A stretch of DNA of 10,694 nucleotides from DUZB01 sp964407525 (GTDB taxonomy: Bacteria; Desulfobacterota; DSM-4660; Desulfatiglandales; Desulfatiglandaceae): contig CAYOWC010000164.1 of NCBI GenBank assembly GCA_964407525.1, positions 1 through 10,694 of the forward strand, read 5' to 3'. A program made the position numbers and the translations under genes. This document shows, one piece after another, positions 6,455 to 10,694 of the stretch. The first letter of the stretch is position 1; every line of letters begins with the position of its first letter. Below the pieces are notes generated by a model. That model was not told where the DNA came from and did no database searches. It worked only from the letters and a program-made list of their open reading frames with translations.

Positions 6455-6462
6455 TTCACAAT
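6447..6462. promoter_or_regulatory. 16-base palindrome over the ppsA -35 box
   Basis: ATTGTCAATTCACAAT is a two-fold symmetric sequence with only one mismatched pair (C/C at 6452 and 6457). It fully covers the -35 hexamer of the ppsA promoter and lies just downstream of a weaker plus-strand promoter candidate. Such a site could bind a dimeric repressor controlling one or both operons. TTGT...ACAA half-sites recall several redox and carbon regulators, but I do not recognise a specific family. Confidence 0.4.
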
Positions 6463-6535
6463 TCATTCTGAAAATCGGCAAGATTTACACATTTTCGGCC
6501 CGACGAAATATAGGTCGACAGGAAGGACGGACTTC

Positions 6536-7696
6536 ATGACTGAAAAAACTCCCCACACGACTATTTATCTGGACCACAATGCAACCACACCAATCCATCC
6601 GGATGCACGCAGGGAGATGATGCACTACCTCGAAAATGAATTCGGGAACCCATCCTCGAACTATCCCCTCGGTGAAAGTGCAAAGAGGGGAGTAGAAACT
6701 GCACGAAAAGAAGTGGCAGCCCTTCTCGGATGTAAAAAAGAAAACATCATCTTCACATCGGGTGGAACAGAATCCAACAATATGGTGCTGAAAGGCCTCG
6801 TAGACTTCAGTATGCCTGAAAAACATCATATTATCACATCCGCAACGGAGCACCCGGCCATCCTGAACCCTGCTCTGTTCCTCATGGAACTTGGCGTGAA
6901 ACTGACAATTCTCCCCGTCGACGGTTCTGGAAGGGTCGATCCCGATCAGGTCAGAAAAGCCATCCTGCCTGAGACCGTTTTGATTACTATCATGCTTGCC
7001 AACAACGAAACGGGCACCCTCCAACCAATCAAAAAAATCTCCGAAATTGCACAGCAGCATGAGATCCCCTTCCATACGGATGCCGCCCAGGTTGTCGGGA
7101 AAATGCCCGTGGACGTATCTGACCCCAAGTTGGACTTTCTCACAATAGCGGGGCACAAGCTGTACGGCCCCAAAGGGGTGGGCGTTCTTTATGCACGGGA
7201 TATCGATTCCCTCACGCCTCTCATTCACGGAGCGGGACAGGAGTCGGGTAAACGGGCGGGGACGGAAAATGTCGTCCTGGCAGCAGGATTAGGGTCGGCA
7301 TGCAGGATTGCCGAAAACAGGATGGTAAAAGACCTTGAAAAGATGCTACTTTTGAGAAACCATCTGGAGAAAAGGCTTTTTGAAAACATAGACGGGCTTG
7401 TGCTCAATGGCCACCCTACCGAAAGGCTGCCCAACACACTGAACGTCTCGGTTCCGGGGTTGGAAGGGGCAAAAATCCTCGCAGGCCTGCCGGAGATCAT
7501 GGCCTCCACAGGAGCTGCCTGCCATGATCAGTCCGTCACCCTTTCACACGTACTCTCCGCCATGCATGTCCCCCTGGAAATAGGGATGGGCGCCATCAGG
7601 CTCAGCGTGGGACGAAGCAACACAATGGAAGAAATTGAAAAGGCTTCCGAACAAATCATCAACCAGGTAAAGAGGTTGCGCAATGAAAAAGGATAA
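6536..7696 (+). CDS. Class V aminotransferase: cysteine desulfurase / selenocysteine lyase type
   Basis: This is a PLP enzyme of the NifS/IscS/SCLY family that takes sulfur from cysteine, or selenium from selenocysteine, as an enzyme-bound per-sulfide or selenide. The 386-residue protein has YLDHNATTP at 11-19, GGTESNN at 76-82, TEHPA with the PLP-stacking His105, NNETG at 156-160, Asp182 and Gln185, the Schiff-base lysine Lys208 in AGHKLYGPKG, RAGTEN at 240-245, and RLSVGRSN at 355-362. The catalytic Cys329 lies in STGAACHDQSVTLSHVL. IscS and NifS usually have a SGSAC(T/S) loop here, while GAACH resembles selenocysteine lyases, so selenium work is possible. The ATG at 6536 follows AGGAAGG (6520-6526). 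The gene overlaps the next by 14 bases. No iscU, iscA or nifU scaffold gene adjoins it, so a general role in sulfur or selenium supply is inferred. Confidence 0.88.
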   Translation: MTEKTPHTTIYLDHNATTPIHPDARREMMHYLENEFGNPSSNYPLGESAKRGVETARKEVAALLGCKKENIIFTSGGTESNNMVLKGLVDFSMPEKHHIITSATEHPAILNPALFLMELGVKLTILPVDGSGRVDPDQVRKAILPETVLITIMLANNETGTLQPIKKISEIAQQHEIPFHTDAAQVVGKMPVDVSDPKLDFLTIAGHKLYGPKGVGVLYARDIDSLTPLIHGAGQESGKRAGTENVVLAAGLGSACRIAENRMVKDLEKMLLLRNHLEKRLFENIDGLVLNGHPTERLPNTLNVSVPGLEGAKILAGLPEIMASTGAACHDQSVTLSHVLSAMHVPLEIGMGAIRLSVGRSNTMEEIEKASEQIINQVKRLRNEKG

Positions 7697-8264
7697 GGAT
7701 AGTGAAAAGCTGGCATTACTGATCATCGACATGGTCAAAGACAATTTTGACGAAGAAAAGCACTTGCCGATTACTGCTTTTGCGAAGAAGATCATAGACC
7801 CCATCAACAAACTTTCGGCCACGTTCAGACGAAAGGGGTGGCCGGTTGTTTTCTCAACGGATTCCTTTCACAAGGATGACTTCATCTTCACGGGCCGAAT
7901 GCCCCCCCACTCTTTAGCCGGAACCAGCGGAGCTGAAATCGTTAACTCCCTCGATCGAAAACAAGAAGATTATTGGCTTCCCAAACCGAGATTTTCCGCT
8001 TTTTTTGATACGGGGCTGGAAAAATGGTTGGAAGGCAGAGGAGTCGGTCTCTGTGCTGTAGCGGGAATTGCCACTAATTTCTGTGTATTAACCACGGTCA
8101 TGGATGCCCTGTGCAACAATTTTAAAGCGGTTCTTCTGGAAGATTGTTCTGCCGCTTTTACCATGGAGGTTCATGAGCAAACACTGAACCTCTACCGGAA
8201 AAACCCCCTGTATCCGCTGCTCAAGGTATCGACTTCAACAGAGATTTTAGAAGAGCTTCCATGA
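7683..8264 (+). CDS. Isochorismatase-family cysteine hydrolase (nicotinamidase-like)
   Basis: This is a small cytoplasmic hydrolase of the isochorismatase/nicotinamidase fold, 193 residues. The family triad is visible: Asp16 in LLIIDMVKDNF, Lys101 in LPKPRFSAF, and the nucleophile Cys134 in GIATNFCVLTT, preceded by the GIA-T cis-peptide region. Asp60, His63 and His76 (in PPHSLAGTSGAEIV) are placed where metal-binding members have ligands, though the D-x-H spacing is one residue longer than in E. coli nicotinamidase. The substrate is therefore uncertain; nicotinamide deamidation to nicotinate is a reasonable guess, not a firm one. The ATG at 7683 lies inside the end of the upstream aminotransferase gene (14-base overlap), with AGAGG upstream. 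The stop codon overlaps the priA start (ATGA), indicating translational coupling. Confidence 0.88.
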   Translation: MKKDKDSEKLALLIIDMVKDNFDEEKHLPITAFAKKIIDPINKLSATFRRKGWPVVFSTDSFHKDDFIFTGRMPPHSLAGTSGAEIVNSLDRKQEDYWLPKPRFSAFFDTGLEKWLEGRGVGLCAVAGIATNFCVLTTVMDALCNNFKAVLLEDCSAAFTMEVHEQTLNLYRKNPLYPLLKVSTSTEILEELP

Positions 8265-10694
8265 AAGCTCCCAATTTGCCCTGCGTGAGGGTAGCCATAA
8301 CGGTTCCGGTAAAAAACACTTTCACCTATCGTGTTCCCCCGGATCTTGTCCCCCTTGCCCAGGTGGGCTACAGAGTGCTGGCGCCTTTTCACCGTCGCAT
8401 GGTCATCGGATATANNNNNNNNNNNNNNNNNNNNNNNNNNNNNNNNNNNNNNNNNNNNNNNNNNNNNNNNNNNNNNNNNNNNNNNNNNNNNNNNNNNNNN
8501 NNNNNNNNNNNNNNCAGGTGGGCTACAGAGTGCTGGCGCCTTTTCACCGTCGCATGGTCATCGGATATATCCTGGAAAAAGACCCCGAATCCACGGGCAG
8601 GGAATTGAAAGAAATATCGGACGTTCTGGATATGACGCCGGTTTTCACCCCGGGGATGGTTTCCCTTTTTGAATGGATGGCCGATTACTATCTGAATCCA
8701 ATCGGACTGATCATAAAATCGGCGATTCCCGGCGATCATTTCAAAACAGCGCACCTTAAAGAGAAAGGCAAAAAAATTCTGAAAGGTTCCCTTTCTCAAA
8801 ACCAGGAAAGGGAAATTCTTGAATGGGTCAACAAAAATCCCGGCAAGAAAATACGATGGTCTCTCAAAACGATCTACCCTCTTAAAGAAAAAGGGTTATT
8901 GAATATAGAAGACCGGATCATCTCGGCCAAGTCCAATCCTTACCTATTGAAGTTCGTGGCGCCGGAAAAAGATCTGGATTTAAAAACAGCCCTTGCCTCC
9001 ATTGGGCCCGGAGATAGTAAGCCGAAAAATGAAATAGAATTCCTGGAAATGGTCTACCGTGACGGGGCTGTCCTTTTGAAGGATCTACGGAAGCAGTTTT
9101 CCAATGGATCTTATCTCGTTGGAAAATGGGTAAAAAAAGGGGTTATCAAAACCCTGGAGCTGCCTGTATCCAGGAATCCTGAAGGAATCAACATTCACCC
9201 TCTTTCCCGCCCTCATCAACTCAATGAGCAGCAGCAAAGCACATTAGGTACCATCATAAGGCATCTTGACAAAAACGTTTTTTCTCCCTTTCTCCTCTAT
9301 GGAATCACCGGCAGTGGAAAAACCGAAGTCTATTTTCGCGCCGTCGAACATGCTCTCAATTCCGGAAAGCAAGCCATCATCATGGCCCCTGAGATATCCC
9401 TTGCCGTATACCTTGAAGGATTTTTCCGGGCAAACCTCGGCGACAGAATTGCCGTTTACCACAGCGGCCTGAACAAAAAAGAAAGAGTGTATCTTTGGCG
9501 GCAGATGGCAATAGGAAGGTTCGACGTGGTTATAGGAGCGCGTTCGGCTCTTTTTGTCCCCTTTTCCAGACTGGGGTTAATTATCGTTGATGAGGAACAC
9601 GACCCCGCATATGTCCAGAAGGGAGGCCCGGGCGCCACCCATTACCAGGCCAGGGACACTGCCGTCATGCGGGCCAGAATGGAAGGCGCAGTGGTTGTTT
9701 TAGGATCGGGAACGCCTTCCATCCAGTCTTTTTATAACACCGCCACAGGCAGATATCACCTTCTATCCATGCCGGAACGGGTTGAAAAGCGTTCCCTTCC
9801 AGATATGGAACTGGTGGACATGAAGAAACTGAAAGAAGAGTCGGGGAAAGAGGAAATTATCAGCACCAGACTCCGAACAGCCCTTCACGAAAATCTTTCG
9901 GCAGGAAGTCAAACCATCTTGTTTCTCAATCGCAGGGGCTTTCACAGGATCCACATATGTCGCAGCTGTGGAAAATCGATCACCTGCCCAAATTGCGATG
10001 TGACCCTCACACATCATCTCAGAGAGGACAGGCTGGCCTGTCATTACTGCGGATTTCATTGCAATCCCACTTCAAAATGTCCCTCCTGTGGAGGGACCTC
10101 TCTGAGGGCATACGGGTTTGGGACTGAAAAGCTGGAAGAAGAAATCAAAATCCTCTTTCCCGACGCAAGAACAGCGAGGATTGATGGGGATATGGCCCGT
10201 AAAAAAGGAGAGATCAGTAAAGTCCTGAGAAAATTTGCCCGGCAGGAAACCGATATCCTTGTGGGAACCCAGATGATAACAAAGGGATATGATTTCCCCC
10301 ATGTTACGCTGGTCGGCATTATTTCCGCTGATCTCTCGCTGGGATTTCCCGATTTCAGGGCCGGGGAAAGGACATTTCACCTGTTATCGCAGGTCGCAGG
10401 CCGTGCCGGCAGGGGAAATCTAAAAGGAAAAGTCATCATTCAAACACACAATCCGGAACACTATGTTATTCAAGCAGCCCTGGAACATAATTTCCACGCG
10501 TTTTTCGAGAACGAAAAGGCCCTGCGAAAACAGCTCCGCTATCCACCATTCTCTCATCTTGCATGCATAAGATTGAAAGGGAACAGTAAAAAGAAAACGG
10601 AAGAAGCAGTTCACAGGGTACGCTTGAACACGGAAGCCGTCCTGAAACAGTGGTCAAAAAGGGGAAAAGAGATCCGTGTTATGGGGCCGGTTGA
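8261..10694 (+). CDS. priA: Primosomal protein N' (PriA helicase), interrupted by a spurious assembly gap and cut by the window edge
   Basis: PriA recognises stalled forks and reloads the replisome. The N-terminal 3'-DNA-binding domain starts at MKAPNLPCVRVAITVPV. After the N run the reading frame changes from frame 2 to frame 1. If the 55-base repeat beside the gap is collapsed, the frame is continuous and gives about 759 codons up to the edge. In that merged numbering: Walker A GITGSGKT 296-303, DEEH 392-395, GSGTPS (motif III, usually GSATPS), FLNRRG, eight zinc cysteines (515, 518, 524, 527, 542, 545, 555, 558), then GTQMITKGYDFP and QVAGRAGR. The domain order is that of full PriA. The ATG overlaps the upstream stop by four bases. 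A gene finder run on the raw sequence would split it into two pieces; I regard it as one intact gene. The last part of the C-terminal domain lies beyond the window. Confidence 0.93.
8360..8414. repeat. 55-base exact direct repeat, left copy, flanking the N gap
   Basis: These 55 bases, directly left of the N run, are identical to 8515-8569, directly right of it. Both copies encode the same PriA peptide, beginning QVGYRVLAPF, in the frame that continues the gene on its own side. This is the mark of two contigs with an unmerged overlap, not of a biological repeat. Confidence 0.97.
8415..8514. other. 100-N scaffold gap, probably without missing sequence
   Basis: Exactly 100 Ns, a conventional placeholder length, lie between two identical 55-base ends. 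Removing the Ns and one repeat copy deletes 155 bases and restores one open PriA frame with the expected residue order (MVIGY followed directly by ILEKDPE). The true gap length is therefore probably minus 55 bases. Confidence 0.93.
8515..8569. repeat. 55-base exact direct repeat, right copy, flanking the N gap
   Basis: Identical to 8360-8414. The sequence after it continues PriA normally, while the left copy stops at the gap, so this copy is the one to keep when merging. Confidence 0.97.

Noticed and set aside
5193..6539. Long plus-strand open frame of 448 codons opposite ppsA and running through the intergenic region
   Set aside because: It is the mirror of the PEP synthase coding strand, with no family motifs, and continues through the divergent promoter region.
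6485..7228. Minus-strand open frame of 247 codons opposite the aminotransferase gene
   Set aside because: The opposite strand encodes a clear PLP enzyme with all catalytic motifs; the antisense product is Cys/His/Phe-rich without domain logic.
8360..8569. Genuine tandem duplication inside priA
   Set aside because: Exact identity, position at both edges of a 100-N placeholder and frame restoration on merging all point to an assembly overlap.
8261..8608. Open frame reading through the N run in frame 2
   Set aside because: It crosses the false gap in the wrong frame. The real continuation of priA after the gap is in frame 1.

Overview
The window reads as chromosomal DNA of a sulfate-reducing bacterium, most likely Desulfobacterota (the former Deltaproteobacteria). 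The diagnostic genes are aprB and aprA, the two subunits of adenylylsulfate (APS) reductase. The rest is ordinary Gram-negative housekeeping: PEP synthase, FabH, a long-type phosphofructokinase, a NifS/selenocysteine-lyase-type enzyme, an isochorismatase-fold hydrolase and PriA. The sequence is probably from a draft or metagenome assembly, because it contains a 100-N scaffold gap.

Layout. Bases 1-1145 (minus strand) hold aprB followed by aprA; aprA runs off the left edge. Bases 1146-1491 are a 346-base non-coding stretch that serves as the aprBA leader. It has a strong sigma70-type promoter (TTGACA-16-TATAAA), an inverted repeat at the predicted transcription start, a terminator-like hairpin with a T tract between promoter and genes, and two copies of a perfect Shine-Dalgarno block. 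Bases 1492-6293 (minus strand) are an apparent three-gene operon, PEP synthase - fabH - phosphofructokinase, with gaps of 4 and 37 bases. Bases 6294-6535 are a divergent regulatory region. It has a good minus-strand promoter, a palindrome over its -35 box and foldable leader segments. Bases 6536-10694 (plus strand) are a tightly packed operon: class V aminotransferase (cysteine desulfurase / selenocysteine lyase type), isochorismatase-like hydrolase and priA, with overlaps of 14 and 4 bases. priA runs off the right edge.

How the genes fit together. AprBA performs the two-electron reduction of APS to sulfite and AMP in dissimilatory sulfate reduction. PEP synthase feeds gluconeogenesis from pyruvate, the phosphofructokinase handles the opposite glycolytic step, and FabH starts fatty-acid synthesis, so the middle operon is a central-carbon and lipid-entry unit. 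The right-hand operon joins sulfur or selenium mobilisation, an unassigned amidase-like enzyme and replication restart.

The most notable points are: (i) a promoter, terminator-like hairpin and possible antiterminator pairing upstream of aprBA, suggesting attenuation or a short RNA; (ii) a 55-base exact repeat on both sides of the N gap inside priA, which shows the gap is almost certainly spurious and the gene is intact; (iii) a GAACH active-site loop, as in selenocysteine lyases, in the NifS-like protein; (iv) the unusual operon partners of fabH. I see no CRISPR array, tRNA, rRNA, insertion sequence or phage gene, and no convincing wholly new multi-gene system.
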